NCBI GenBank assembly: GCA_009760855.2
Contig: WPIO01000020.1
Coordinates: 498,001-562,000, forward strand
Origin: Cristatella mucedo
Lineage: Eukaryota > Bryozoa > Phylactolaemata > Cristatellidae
DNA: 64,000 bases
Direction: 5' to 3'
Shown: positions 20,728-33,095 of the stretch, piece after piece
Layout: each line of letters opens with the position of its first letter
Position numbering within the stretch: the stretch's first letter is position 1
Translations under genes and position numbers: made by a program
The notes under the pieces: model-generated
Told to the model about the DNA's origin: nothing
Seen by the model: only the letters and a program-made list of their open reading frames with translations
Database searches by the model: none

Positions 20728-22429
20728 CCTCTAGCTCCATGTACCTTACTGCACTTGCCACTCCATAGAGGTTTCTGTGAGTAATCCGGTTACAGGATAA
20801 TTACAGAATTTCATCCACTTAAATTCGTTGACTTGCTAAGATTGCAGCAAGGTTCTAGACAAGGCAGTGCTGTTTTTTCTACAGCTGTCGGCCCAGATTC
20901 AAGCTTGGCTAAATATCTTTGCAGCACACATCAGGTTCAGCTTATGCAGCTTCCCACGCGCACACGAAGCTGCTGCTTGCTGAAAATAAACTGAAAAGCA
21001 CGCATAGCTGAGCTTTTGAAATTCTAAGATAATGAGGCACTGGCAACATAAATTAAACTACCAACCCTAATATGGCTATGATTGTCTCATAGAGGACCTA
21101 CTAATTTTTTCTGCTGTCGGGTACTCATTACTGTCGTCTAGTGCACTTTGCGCATTATTTACTGATCTTCGGGCAATCTTTAGAGTATGAAAAACTCGGA
21201 GAAACATAAATATCACTGTGAATATACCACAAAAGATTTATATAAAGCGATATCTCATCTCCAGGAGCAGTAATACCACGAGACCAGAAAGGCAAAGAAC
21301 ATGTTTTGACTCTGAAGTTAAACGTAGGTCTAACTCTATGGGCAAACGCTGTAGCCAATGATACACTATTCATTCCACAATGCCTAAGCTACTGGTTTCA
21401 AAGCACGGATACGGTGCAAGAACAGCGATTTGTTTTCTGTTGCTTGCACAAGGTCCGAACCTTAATCGCTGAATTATTTATACAGGTCGACTGAGTGTCT
21501 TAATTAACCATGGCAGCCACAGCTGTGTCCTGTATACCTCGTTGAATTTATGATTCATAGCAGGTTTTTCTTAGAGTTATTTGTGTTGCTGTTAGAATCA
21601 GCTTCAATTTGTCGTTCAGAAAAAGCTGGTGAGTCAAAATCTGCAACAGCAGCTCTGGCTTATACTATAGCCACTGCGTCGATTTGTGCATACATCGGTA
21701 AGTGTACAGTTCTCAGCCGCCGCTTTATTGTAGTTTCGATGACCGGTTAAAAATAGCCACCGTACTAGTTTACAATCACTGTCAGGTAGCAATAGCATTG
21801 ACAGACTTCTCGGCTCTTAGCAGATCACCTGCCTGCTATGCCGGAAGCTCATAGTTGACAGCACGGCTGCTGAACCCTTGAACAGCCTTCACTGCTGATC
21901 AGCAGGCCTATTAAAGACAGCTGCTAAAGGACTGCAGCTTCTGAATTTTCAAATGCGGCTGCTTGACTGTCACTACTGGCTTCCCTCAATGGGCGCTTAC
22001 ATTGCAAGGCTCCTCAACGTATCATGCTTGACTTCCATTATCTCTAATCTGCATTGTAGCTCCGTGTCTGCTGTGAAATGCTTTTGCTTTAAGCACACAC
22101 AGACAAGTGAGGGTTCAGCACTTTTTATCCTCGAGGCATCGATTTGTACCTGGAAATTTGAGGCAGTCATCTAGGGTTTAACAAGCCAGACTCATTTATA
22201 GCGAGAGATTTCTGTGCAAATTAAAATGGAGCTGATAGCCCGAAGAGCTTTTGTTGAACCCACACTGCTCTGATCGTTCTGCCTCATTCACGAAAACCCA
22301 CCTGCCACAGTTGAAAACAGATTGCTGTTAAGTAACGGCTTGAACACTTAGCATCTGAACCTGTGGAAATAACAGCTGGACTTGAATGGCTTGCTACAGG
22401 ACCAGTAGCCTCCATAATATTTGAAGACC
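20728..22429. other. No gene seen
   Basis: A few 60-73-codon frames (21155-21373 minus, 21550-21750 plus, 21953-22174 plus) have no recognisable features or splice context. Confidence 0.45.
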
Positions 22430-23115
22430 CATCTAAGCTTTGTTTACCATCCGACTCACTCAATCCCATTGCAGCCAGCATTGACTACCTTGCCACATGG
22501 ATGGCCATAAGCTCCCTGAAGCTAAAGGATGATAAGACCAATATAAAATATATGTGCAAATCTAGTGTCATAATCTAGTTACAAGACCTCAGCCTCAAGA
22601 TGGGCAAGTCTAGCACCAATCCTATGACCTTCGACTGCAAATTAGGAGTGCCATTCCAAAACAAGTTGTCATAGGATAAACAGATTCTCTCCACTGCCAA
22701 GTTGGGTCACTTTCAGCTAATGAACGTCGCCAAAATTTGAGCCTACTTAGACAAGAGTAAGACAATCAAACTAGTTGATGCGGTTGTGACATTGCTCGCG
22801 GATTACTGAAATTCTGTATTTTCAGGACTCCCGGCCAGTGCTCTTAATTGGCTGCAACCGGTCCAAAATTCAGATGCTCGTCTGATTTGCCGTCAATGGC
22901 ATTGGTGTCACATGACACCACTTCTGTCTGAGCTTAACTTGCTCCCTTACAAGCCTTGAATCGACTCTCATTATCCTCAAACAGGCTGTCTGGATGCTTA
23001 AATAGCTTGCAGCAACCTAACTATCCAGCCTCCTGGCTCTACCTTTGCAGCAAATGTAAAGCGCCTAGAGAGAGATTAAGTTCTCTGAGGGCACTTTATC
23101 AAGTGCATTATTAAT
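22430..23115 (+). mobile_element. L2-A LINE copy, RT to 3' tail
   Basis: Starting in the region after the catalytic motif, it reads LNPIAASIDYLATWMAISSL and LKDDKTN (22463-22540). GLPASALNWLQPVQNSDARL and TPLLSELNLLPYKP follow at about 22830-22960, the usual L2 C-terminal blocks. It ends with a well-kept hairpin tail at 23046-23115 (GTAAAGCGCC...GGGCACTTTATC, then ATTATTAATATTA). Several stops are present. Confidence 0.82.
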
Positions 23116-23454
23116 ATTATCTGTGTGCTATCCATCACCCACTCCGAAGTTTTTAGTTGCCTCGCCGTTTGTACTACTAAAGGGAATCTTTTGGTAATCG
23201 GGCCTACTCACTTTATTTGCACCAAAAGTACAAAACTTGCATCTAGCTCCGGTTACTACCTGCAACGAACTTTCATTGCAAAGACTCAGCTGAAGGCACA
23301 TAAGTTCAGGTCAGCTTTCTTTTCGCTGCAATCGACTTCCTTTTTTCTTTCTGAGTGCTTTGAGTGCTTTCATTTGAAGGATTTAGTGCAGGTTACTAGC
23401 TAGAGCTCATGCTAACCAGTAGCCACGAGTGTCTTCTTGTGTGATTTAGTGTGC
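23116..23454. other. No gene seen
   Basis: A 92-codon frame at 23125-23403 has no recognisable features; the rest is plain sequence. Confidence 0.4.
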
Positions 23455-23640
23455 TGACGCAAGTATTGCACTTAGTTCGGTTTGTGAGCTCGTCTCAGTA
23501 GGAAAACGTGCATGTCGTTGATTCTTGGTTAGCGATTTTCTCTCAGTTAGTTTTCGAGCACACTGATAGAGATTTAAATCTCTTAAGGTAGACTATAATT
23601 CACCTATTACCACAATTATGACTATTAATACTTCATACAG
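23455..23640 (+). mobile_element. Probable decayed SINE S1
   Basis: The tail GATAGAGATTTAAATCTCTT, then AAGGTAGACTATAATTCA, matches the S1/L2-A hairpin tail. The head is too changed to show box A or box B. A short L2-A tail is the alternative. Confidence 0.4.
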
Positions 23641-23760
23641 TTTGTAAGTCCTCTCCACTCTGCTGCTGAAACACATTTGTGAATGCTCATCAAGGTGTGT
23701 TTACATGGACACACCGATCAGATGACTCAGGGTTTCAACCTATATTGTTAATAGATATCC

Positions 23761-23922
23761 GTGGAAGGATGAGAGAGACCCGTAATAAAGGAGAGGGTGG
23801 CAGGCAGCAAGGAAGGAAGAGAGGAAAGTGAGGCATCGCCAACTCACTTTCCTCTCTTCCTTCCTTGCTGCTGCCACCCTTTCGTCCTTTCCATGTCTCT
23901 CTTTTTCTCTCACCCTTCCACA
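23761..23922. repeat. 162-bp foldback hairpin
   Basis: The inner arms 23795-23832 and 23843-23879 are reverse complements over 37 positions with one bulged G, around a 10-base loop. The outer arms 23761-23776 and 23907-23922 pair again (GTGGAAGGATGAGAGA against TCTCTCACCCTTCCAC, one non-Watson-Crick position). About 15-25 unmatched bases separate outer and inner stems on each side. It could be a foldback or MITE-like element or a source of hairpin RNA. No coding frame is present. Confidence 0.85.
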
Positions 23923-24889
23923 GAAATCAACTAACAGTATACGTTAAAAACCAATAATCGGAGTTGTTTGAAAAAGTATATCTGACTTCTTCCTTCAGTT
24001 TTGGCGATTTCTCTAAAATTTCTACATATAAAAATAGTTCCTGCAGTGGAAGTGTGCATGACACCCGGCCCAAAACAGCACACCTGGTCGAGACTTGCAT
24101 TTTCAGCAGCTCATGTATAGTTCAAAGCCAGCTTCTTTTAAGGCCATTGGATACAATTATGTTTGCTTCTATCTACGAAATAATTTCATGCAAACTTTAG
24201 AACTGCATTCTTGCCACATGCAAACGCCTTTGCTTGCCATGGCTTGAATGCTATCAGCTCATCAACTTTTTGGGTAGTAACTGTATGTTTAGCAAAGTTC
24301 CTAAAGCTATGCTAAGAAGACTTTGCACGTTCGACTTTGCATACGCGATTCGCCGTATTTATGTGAGTATTTTTGAGCTACATCTTCCCACCCGTTTGTT
24401 ACTGAGCCCGATGCAAGTATTTGCACACGTGCCACTGCATACTCGGAGCTACAGTTTGATGATTTCACTCCATCCTACTTTCATTAGGTCAGATTCAATT
24501 CCAGATGTTATCAAACCTGGGAAGGAAGCCTACTAAATCGATAGCATTTTATAAATGAGGATATCTGAAACCACTAGACCTCTGCAAGAGCTTTTTGAAG
24601 GCACCTAGCTTGTTGCTTTGCAGTGAGTTGGTAGTTACCGACTTAAGGAGTCGAGCTTCACTTATACCGCGAGTTTCGATCGTGGTACCAAATGCAAACT
24701 TCCAGCTCATCACGAGCTTGGCGGCCATCAAGAATATTTGATTTGATGTTTAACTTCCATCGTCAGTTAATTGTGTACTTTTCCAATGTCGTTAGAGCAC
24801 ACAAACGCCACACTCGTTTTCTACTGTTCCTAATATGACTGGAATTAATTATGGATTGGCCCACTTTGTGAGTTAAAAGTAGAATGTCT
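23923..24889. other. No gene seen
   Basis: Open frames at 23964-24200 and 24234-24536 show no domains or convincing splice sites. Confidence 0.45.
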
Positions 24890-25750
24890 GAATGAACGAG
24901 TTTAGTCCTGGATGTTAGCCAATTGTCTTAAGCTAAGCTACTATAAAACCAAACTCATACTCGTAGGACACCCTTTGCATTCCGCTGGACTGGAGACTTG
25001 GCTCATCTAATTGGTCGTACTGTGGTTCGATTGTCGTCGTAAGCATTGAAATGTCGGTTCCCACTTAACACCCTTAAGCTTTTAGTGCTTGTCATTTAAA
25101 TGACTGATCTAGAAAACTGCTTCCACAGATAGCCATCCTGTTTTATGATAGTCCAAAGTTAGGGGCTGGTCCTTGGTTCTATACAGCCTGAACTATTGCT
25201 ATTCAGTTTTGGCTCGAAAAACAGGCAATTTTAATAAATAAATTGTTGAGCCCCTGCAGCTGGTGATACATATTTATGAAAGGTTGATGAACAATTCAAG
25301 GAGGTGTTTTGCAACGTGGGACGTGTCCCCTTTACTGAAGGGCCTACGATGGCTTTAATCAGAGGATACTGAGAAAAATTTTTTTTCTGTGACTAACAGG
25401 GCTCGGCATCGCTTGGTGTGTTCATACCTTGCTGAACGGCTTCACCAGATTCAGCCTCCTCGCACACTCAGGTCTTCAACTAAGAATACATTAGCTGCCC
25501 TACTCATTTTCTTAAAGACTGTAGGCAACAGAAGAAGTTTCTCAGCAGGTTTAAGATTTGCACAATACTTAGGCAATAGCCTATTCTTTCCTACTGCCAG
25601 CTGCTGCATTTCCTGTCCAGACGTTCTACACAGTAGTCATTTCCAAGCTGCTCTGCACCTGGAATGCTTCTCAACTCAGCTATGCTTCTCAATTTCGTTT
25701 TATTATATGAAATGAAATGAATGGCATGCCGTATGTGCACATCATGCTAT
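24890..25750 (+). mobile_element. Decayed L2-B LINE copy
   Basis: From KLNDYKTKLILVGHPLHSAG (about 24930-24985) through SPLLKGLRWL (about 25328-25357), it follows the L2-B protein order. It ends in the clearest part at 25389-25715: CSYLAERLHQIQPPRTLRSS, then FLKTVGNRRSFSAGLR. Stops break it repeatedly. The usual (ACATT)n tail is not seen; homology fades near 25750. Confidence 0.78.
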
Positions 25751-25868
25751 TTATCCTTCGACTTCCATGTGGATCACTCGAAAGCACAACACTGACTTAG
25801 TCTTGGTTGCTTTGTGGAACCAGAAATGAATCATTTTTGAAACGCATGCACTACGTGTGCACATGAGA

Positions 25869-25928
<60 letters not shown>

Positions 25929-25942
25929 ACACACACACACAT

Positions 25943-26007
<65 letters not shown>

Positions 26008-26059
26008 CACACACACACACACACACACACGCACACACACATGCACACACACACATGCA

Positions 26060-26095
<36 letters not shown>

Positions 26096-26096
26096 T

Positions 26097-26177
<81 letters not shown>

Positions 26178-26257
26178 CACATGAGAGCACACACACACAC
26201 ACACACACACACATGCACACACACACGCGCACACACACACACACATGCACACACACA

Positions 26258-26295
<38 letters not shown>

Positions 26296-26350
26296 TGCAC
26301 ACACTCATAGAGAGACTCGCGCTCGTACGAAGACACGCACACACACTCAC
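25869..26350. repeat. (CA)n microsatellite, about 480 bp
   Basis: A long alternating CA tract is broken at intervals by ATGCAC, ACGC and CGCGC variants, and once by an ATGAGAGC block that also occurs at its left edge. The His/Thr- and Cys/Val-rich frames across it on both strands are artefacts. Confidence 0.97.
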
Positions 26351-27129
26351 GTAAATATACATAAAGTGATCACATGTGCGCAAAGAATTCGGTGGTTTAG
26401 GGATTTAGAGCCTAGGATAATGTGCTTATCCGTCAAAATTTAGAACCAAAACTTTTAGAACACCGTTTGTATTAGGATCTAAGATAACTCTGTTCAGATG
26501 CAATTCATGTGAATTTAAAAAATGTAAATCTTAGCTTGGCATGCTCTTCAATAATAGAGGTGCAATGGTTTGGTGCATGTTTCGCTATGTAGATTCTGTT
26601 TGGAAAGACTTGTCGGGTCTGGTACAGGTTGCACAGTCAATGTGGGATAAAGCTGGCTTTAGTAGCAAAGCTGTTATATCGATGAACTGATGGCACGCCA
26701 AACCTATCCATAAAAAAACATTTACCAATAGAGCTGAGATAACTTTTCTAAATAACTCTCCAACGGCTCTGTATGCAGAAATGTGAATCTGTTGGATATG
26801 TGCAGGCTGCTAAATTATTTTCCCTCCGGTGAAGTGCCAGCCCAAGTAGCAATTTTCCTGTTTGCTCCTGTCTCAACTGGCCACTAGTCGTGCTCCGATG
26901 ATCATTGGTAGGGTTCGTCTTTTGTATATTTATAAATTTTTAAAATTTTCTCATAGAATCTTCTGGATTTCCAATCAGATCTCACTGCCTGTAAAATAAG
27001 ATGCTGTTCACTTGGTGCACTGCTCTGCCACAATGCTAACCTCGGTTAGTCTAGGGCAAACTTGGGAAACCTCTATGCATTGCATCACTTTTCTCCGCAT
27101 TTCTCTTGATCCATATAGCTATGTGCAAT
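26351..27129. other. No gene seen
   Basis: Unassigned A/T-rich sequence. Confidence 0.5.
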
Positions 27130-28290
27130 AGAAATAAGGATACAAAGCTGGTATTTATATAGCGCCGTGACACGACTAAATCTTTTTCTAGGAATTTCAC
27201 AGATGCTGCATTGGAAGCTTCAGTTGAATGATGAAACAATGCCAGGTGTCAGCAAGCTTAAACAGGCTATGGACAGTTCACACGGACCCAGCCAATCCTG
27301 TGAGGAAGTGGCTTTTAAGCTTCATTTCAAATGTCATTAAGTCAGGAGTTGTCGCGAAGCCAGTCGAAAGGAAGTTCCGGGCTTTGGGAGAAAAAGAACT
27401 ACAGGCCTGGCTGCCGAAGGATCTGAGGTGGATTACAGATGCGGCTAAACGATTTGAGTAAGACGAGCAGGTGGTGCGATTTCTTGCCTGATTTAGGACT
27501 AGCTCGCATAGGTCGGATGGTGTAAGATAAGGGAGGGACCTTAAAGTGAGGCACAAAAGCTTGAAATCGGTGCAATGCTTGCTGGGAGGCCAGAGCAGGT
27601 CTGTGAGAAGTTGCATCACTTGTGATAGACATACCTGGCTTCAGAGTTTTGCACCAACTAAAGTTCCTTATTAAACACGCCGGGAGATCTGCAATCAGTG
27701 AGTAATAGTAGTCAAAATGAGATGCCATAAATATATGGACCAGCTTGGATGTGGTATCCTTGACTAAGCAGGCGCAACGTTTGGAATACTGCCTAGCTGA
27801 ACGAAGGCAGAGTTGGCGATGGAGCTGATTTGGTTGTCTAGTGAAAGGTCGCAATGGAACACAACACCCAGATCTCGTGAAGATGCTACAAGACATATGC
27901 TTGAAAAACCACTTTTGAGGGTTAAGTTTTTCCAATTTCGAGTATTTCTAGCTTTGCCCGTAACTAGTAGGTTGATTGCATCGTGATTCAACTAGAGAAG
28001 GTTTGCTTCCATTTAGGAGCGAATTTCAGAAAGGGAGTTGACCAAATTTGTTTGAGATTCTGGAAAGCAGTGATAGATCAAAGCACGATTACAGCTGTTT
28101 TTCATCTGCATAAAATGAAAGCCTAGATTGTGCTTAGAGATTATACCAGCAATTGGAAGAGCTTAAATTTGGTGAAGAAGTGTACCAAGCCCTGATCCCA
28201 GGGGTGCCTCACCCCCAGTATATTTTAGGCTTTCACGATGACTGTTGCCCGTTGAAATAAATGCTCTGAAGTAACCCGATGGGATAGGAC
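27130..28290 (-). mobile_element. L2-A LINE copy, RT to 3' end
   Basis: On the minus strand it runs from a PQGSGLGTLL remnant near 28200, through GFHFMQM (catalytic motif, changed) near 28110. It then reads a NLLVTGKARN piece and LLTDLLWPPSKH, LRSLPYLTPSDL and a FGSQACSSFSP block (27278-27619). The UTR and hairpin remnant are at 27160-27210. The protein order is correct, but frames shift between pieces. Confidence 0.8.
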
Positions 28291-28384
28291 CTAAATTTCT
28301 CAGTAATTTTAGGTTTCTCTGGTCCCTACCTATGGCTAACCTATCAGAGCCACCTATGCATGCATCCCTTCAATTCAGTCTCAT

Positions 28385-28480
28385 CGTAATTTAATTTTGC
28401 CTCTAACCAACCTTACAATCTTTGGAGACCGTGTCTCTAGTCTAATGCTCTTACAAGGTAGAATTATCTATCGGCTGGTT
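28385..28480 (+). mobile_element. Small L2-A fragment
   Basis: TCTTTGGAGACCGTGTCTCT and neighbouring bases match the FGDRAFS segment of L2-A (1832-1850). No tail is present. Confidence 0.45.
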
Positions 28481-29365
28481 CCGACGGAATCCCCGAGTAG
28501 ATACAAATAAAATGAAGCTTAATCGTCTGCTTGTCTCTCTTCCACTAGCATTCGCTCTGTCCATGCCAATCATCTTGTCATGCTAATGCGAAGCTGCAAC
28601 TTCATTTGTAATAAATTGGTATCACTAATCAATTTATATGCTTCACTTTTCAGCCTACGTGAGGTCTGAGATTGCCAGAGATTAGGCCACCATGAGTGCA
28701 TGGCAATTCTTAACTATTATTATTGTTAGATCATTATTATTAGTTCTCATCATTTTTGATTGTTATGTAGCTCTAAGTGAAGGCTGTTTTCGATGGTTAG
28801 GCAGGTCGTCTGCTATCCACTTTCAATGTGGCAGTGCACTGCTTCTTTGGCTGGACGTCTTCTTGGCAACCTAAAATAAGTGATTCACCAAACTCGGCTA
28901 GTGTGCTTAATGTGCGCCAGTGCTAGTGACTAATGCCTCACCCACCCCGGCACTGACACTTGCAGGTAAAAGCAGTTAGGCTGTTTTCAACAGCTGGCGA
29001 AAAGAAACCGTCGAAGATCCTGCAGAAGTAATAGCATAGCTAGCTCGGCGGAGACCGTGATCGAGACAAATTACAAGCACTAAACAGAGCAGCCTCGAAT
29101 AAACAGCTTTTAATGTTATGACAGCAGCTGATTTGTGGTGGAATGCCGGCTGGATTGAAGCCGGTTCGTCTGCAGAACAGAGCACTGGGCCGCTCGGCAA
29201 GCTGGGCTGCAGGCGAAGGCACTTGTAAAAGGTCAGGGTAACACGAAAGCAAGAGGCTTAGGCTGCGGTCTCACTCAATGAAAGGAGGCCGATAGCTTCT
29301 GCAGAGCAGCTCGTGCCACGTTGAAGTGCTGCTCCTTCACCGAGGCAGCAAAATTGTTTGAGCGT

Positions 29366-29368
<3 letters not shown>
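28481..29368. other. No gene seen
   Basis: Small overlapping frames at 28692-28874 and 28976-29252 lack recognisable features. Confidence 0.45.

Positions 29369-29408
<40 letters not shown>
29369..29408. repeat. (CT)n microsatellite
   Basis: About 40 bp of CT dinucleotides. Confidence 0.95.
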
Positions 29409-29410
<2 letters not shown>

Positions 29411-29599
29411 TGAGTGCTAGATGAATGCCTTTTCCTCGAGCCGTAGGTAGAGGCTAGCTAAGCAAGCTGCTAAGCATCTACATGAGCAGCCTGTTCGAGC
29501 AGAAGTTTACACTGAGCTTCATCTTGATGATCACATTCTGCTGAGCTGCTTATTAAATCAGACCTGCAAGGAAAGAATATTACCTTCAAATGTATCCTT

Positions 29600-29705
29600 T
29601 AACATGCACACGCACATGCACATGCACGTGCACACGCACACGCAGACACACACAGACAGACACACAGACACACAGACACACAGACAGACTCATACACACA
29701 CGTAT
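29600..29705. repeat. CA/CAGA-rich microsatellite
   Basis: CACATGCA-type units pass into CACAGA units and back to CACA over about 100 bp. Confidence 0.9.
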
Positions 29706-32194
29706 GCACGTACAAAAAAACATGCATTCTGCTAAATGCGGTACAAGTGCGTTTGAATCTGGGTACTGCCTAGCGGCTTCTGCTGCCGTAAGCTTAATGC
29801 TGGTGGCCAGCTGTTTATTGGGTGGCTGATTAGGTTAGGATAGAGTACGACCAGTCGCTAGCTTGTATTGGGCTCAATCTTGCTTGCTCAAACTCTGTTG
29901 CCATGGGAAGCTTATCTTGTTTAATAGTACGAAGGCAAAACGTGTGGCTTATTTTCCCCAGGCTACTGAACTATGCGAGACACAGTAGGCACAATGATGG
30001 CAAAGAACACAATAAGAAAGTAGAGCTATGGATGGTGCCCTTTTGGGTCCATTCGACACAGATGGCATCAGCCTCTTTCGGCAGAAGAAATGGTCTCTGG
30101 CCTGCCCCTTCAGGCTGGGTGTGAAGGAGCTTCAACATCAGGCACCCTACACACTTGAATCTCTGCCTCGGTGCAAGCTGAGGTGACAGACAGGTGTAGA
30201 TAAGTGAAAGTCTCAAGATTGGGCGCATAATCAGTCATAAGGCCTGTCCTTGGGTTTCGATGGATTACTGTCTCGAGAGGACATCTCCAGGTCCCATGTC
30301 CCCTCCCTCAGTTTTCCTTCTGAGAAGTCCACAATTTTAATCAGTGCACACTTGTGAACAGCACCAAGCTCGGTGGGCAGGCCAGCAGCACGATATCGCC
30401 TTGGATGCTTGCTCTGCTGACCTGGCTTCCGGCTTCCGGTGAAGCACCAGCTCTTATTACCACTAAGCTACTCTCTGGCTGTCTATATGAGTATGCAGCT
30501 TAGCTTTTCGTGTCACACTCAAGTCGTGGCAGTGAAGTCATTACTCCGAGGTATCGACGGGATCTACAAAACCTGAGCAGACTACCCATGGCGCCCTGCC
30601 TGGGGCACAATCGCCGAGGGAGCACACTGCCATAGTGTTCAGGGTGCAATAGTGGCCAGCAGGTACAGTAATCGTCCCACTGGTTCGATAGCATCCGAAT
30701 GCAGCAGGTCCCTAATTGTGCCTGATGGCTGCTTCGCTTGTAAAAGCCTGGCCGAATGCTTAAGCTGAAACGCGGGCCTTTACATCGGGCCATCGATGGT
30801 TGCAGACGATGATAAAAACAACGGGCCACCCTGCTTGCTGATCGGCTTATCAGTGGCGATATCAGCGAGGCGCCAGAGCAATAGGACTCGCACCTCAACT
30901 GATCTCTCGGCAGTTTCTAGAGCAGCCCACGGCTTAAAATGTGGAGAGGCTGTGGGCATAGCAGATGGAGAGCCCTAAAAAGACAAAGGGCACTCGAGAG
31001 GGCCCAACAATTAGTGAACGAACCAAGCGAGTGTGTGGCTGACGAATGGCTGTGGGCCGAGGCGATCGAGCCAGGCAACAGGAAGAAGTAATTATGTCCG
31101 GCCGTGGTGAATGCAAAAGCAGAGGAGACCGGCTGGCTGCTGAGTAATCGTACAGAATCGTAGATACGGCAATTTGCCGGGCAGAGGGCAGCGATCGCTT
31201 GGCTAGGACCGGACGGCTCAGCTTGAGGGCTCGAGAGCCGTGAACTGCAGTTCGCCAAAGCACGACGGCTCGAACGCAACTAGACGCACTTCCAATCGTT
31301 TACATGTACATACGCATGGGGTATGTGACTGCATATTCTACCATGGACGGAGAACGACGTGTGCTGCCTGTCTGCTGGAGGATTTACCGACAGATATGAG
31401 TACAAAGAGCCGAGTCGGGGGAGGTAAATGAAATTTGTGTTTCAGCGGGCACGACACAATCGTCCTAGATGCCTCTTGATTGAAGACCCTTAATTCTCAA
31501 CCGATGCTCGAAAATTCGTGTGCCCGCGCTCATTCGAGGCAGCTGGCAGACGTAGAAACTCGCAGCAGCGAAACATCGTGCAGCTGCACGTGATGCCAAG
31601 TAGCAAGGATAGCGAAAAATGGGGCAAATAATCTTGAAAATCTCCTTGCAGACCAGCTTACTGCACTTGGATAAAATGGCAATGAGAAGTAGTAGCAATC
31701 GAGAAAATACGTCGGAAAGCAGCTCTGATTACCTAGCGTTCGGGATTCCCTTTGACAGCCGAACGGAAAAACTAAAGCATGTAGGCCATTTATGAGTCAC
31801 AATCAGTGACTTAACACCTGCTTACGTGATTCATTCAAAAATGCACTGCTGCATCGGCACAGCATATCTGTTTTCCCATCGTATTCATCTTTTAGCGTCT
31901 TCCATTTTCCAATGGTGGAAGAGAGGCAGTGCTAAGAGTAACTGTGGGAAACGATCTTGGGTTGGCCGAGCTGGCTTTTAATTACTTAAATTAATTTATT
32001 ATTTTTATTTATTAATTAATTTATTTTATTAACTGACCGATTCTTTTCCAACGCATCAATAGCTCTTGCTGATACTGGAAATTGCTGTCGACCAATTAGT
32101 AAGCAGACCTTTTAGCTACTGGCTACTGCATGAAATAGACGTTGCATTTGCAATTGAATTATGATGAGCCTTGTGTGAGCTAACCTCAAACTTA
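29706..32194. other. No firm gene; GC-richer stretch with overlapping frames
   Basis: Between about 30.3 and 31.4 kb the sequence is richer in G, C and CpG. It holds two long minus frames in different registers over the same bases (30917-31279 and 30934-31263). Both are Ser/Leu/Arg-rich, without domains, so composition probably explains them. On the minus strand near 30440-30480, TAGCTTAGTGGTAATAAGAG resembles a tRNA D arm, but no box B follows. At 31980-32035 there is an A/T-only tract. Confidence 0.35.
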
Positions 32195-32275
32195 TTTTGT
32201 AAAGTGCCTAGAAAGAGACCGAGTTCTCCGAGGGTGCTATATTGAAGGAATTATTATTAATATTATTATTAATAT
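32195..32275 (+). mobile_element. L2-A LINE tail only
   Basis: TGTAAAGTGCCTAGAAAGAG, then GAGTTCTCCGAGGGTGCTAT, and an ATTATTATTAATATTATTA end. It is a very short 5'-truncated insertion. Confidence 0.75.
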
Positions 32276-32999
32276 ATGCTTGTACGACTAGAAATTTTGT
32301 TGAAAAAGTAGTTTCTTGGAGCTTGGAATGAACATTTCAGAGCCTAAAACTAATCGCTTTTCTATAGGATCACGTACACCTTGATATCGAATGTTTTTTG
32401 CTAGCTTAACCGTTGCATCTGAGTTATTGTGACAAGACAAGCATCCAGCAACCTGAAGAAATAAGGATGCAAGAATTAATTTTGAAAGCCAAGTTGCTAA
32501 GCAATCATTACTTCAACAAGCAGCCTACAGAGAGCCCCGCATTTAGAATCTAAAATCGGGACCCAATGGTCTTTGGACGTAGCTAGAAGAACCGCGAATG
32601 ACGAGCCACGATAATGAATTATTATTGTGTCGCCGTTTCTATTTAATTTGCAAGCTGCAGATAATGAAAAAGTTAGCACCAATTTTACTTAAACCAGCAG
32701 TAAATTATTGTCTGCCGAAAGCAGCTTACGTAAGCTCGAGAATTCTCTCCTGCTTGTTATTTGGTGAAACTAACGTTTAGACTCCCATATAATGTGCGGC
32801 CTCTGCAGGTTTACTATTCAGAATATCCGTGAAACTAGAGCTTTAAACTTGTGATCGTTTGATTAAGGGAGGATCTAAGGACCTGTCGGGATTTAATGTG
32901 CAATGGGCTGCTAGGTCTAACGATCGTACCTACGAACTTGTGATGGAATTCAATTGCTGATTCACTTAAAGGCCATAATGACCGCTTGTAGCTGGCAAT
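32276..32999. other. No gene seen
   Basis: Unassigned A/T-rich sequence with two 60-codon frames on opposite strands. Confidence 0.5.
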
Positions 33000-33095
33000 A
33001 AAGGATCACTCGCTGCACGACTGGAACCGACAACCTGAGGTACGAGCAGTGAGCACTTAACCAATATGCTAACACCCAGGGGCACGGTGTAGCTG
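33000..33095 (-). mobile_element. tRNA-like SINE head
   Basis: Read on the minus strand: GTGTTAGCATATTGGTTAAG, then TGCTCACTGCTCGTACCTC and AGGTTGTCGGTTCCAGTC. Box A and box B are in the right order and about 35 bp apart. The body after box B differs from S1 and S2, so it may be a third family or a tRNA pseudogene. Confidence 0.55.

Noticed and set aside
20333-20784. Several overlapping Ser/Leu/Cys and Arg/Asp/Thr frames
   Set aside because: They come from the 8-bp GTCTCTGT repeat.
25751-26443. Long frames (up to 210 codons) rich in Cys/Val or His/Thr on both strands
   Set aside because: They are translations of the (CA)n tract; the same happens in all frames.
30917-31279. Two minus-strand frames of 120 and 109 codons
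   Set aside because: They overlap in different registers with similar low-information composition, so at most one could be real and neither shows a domain or splice context.
33000-33095. A functional tRNA gene
   Set aside because: Box A and box B are present, but I could not pair a full acceptor stem and anticodon arm by eye; a SINE head or tRNA pseudogene fits better.
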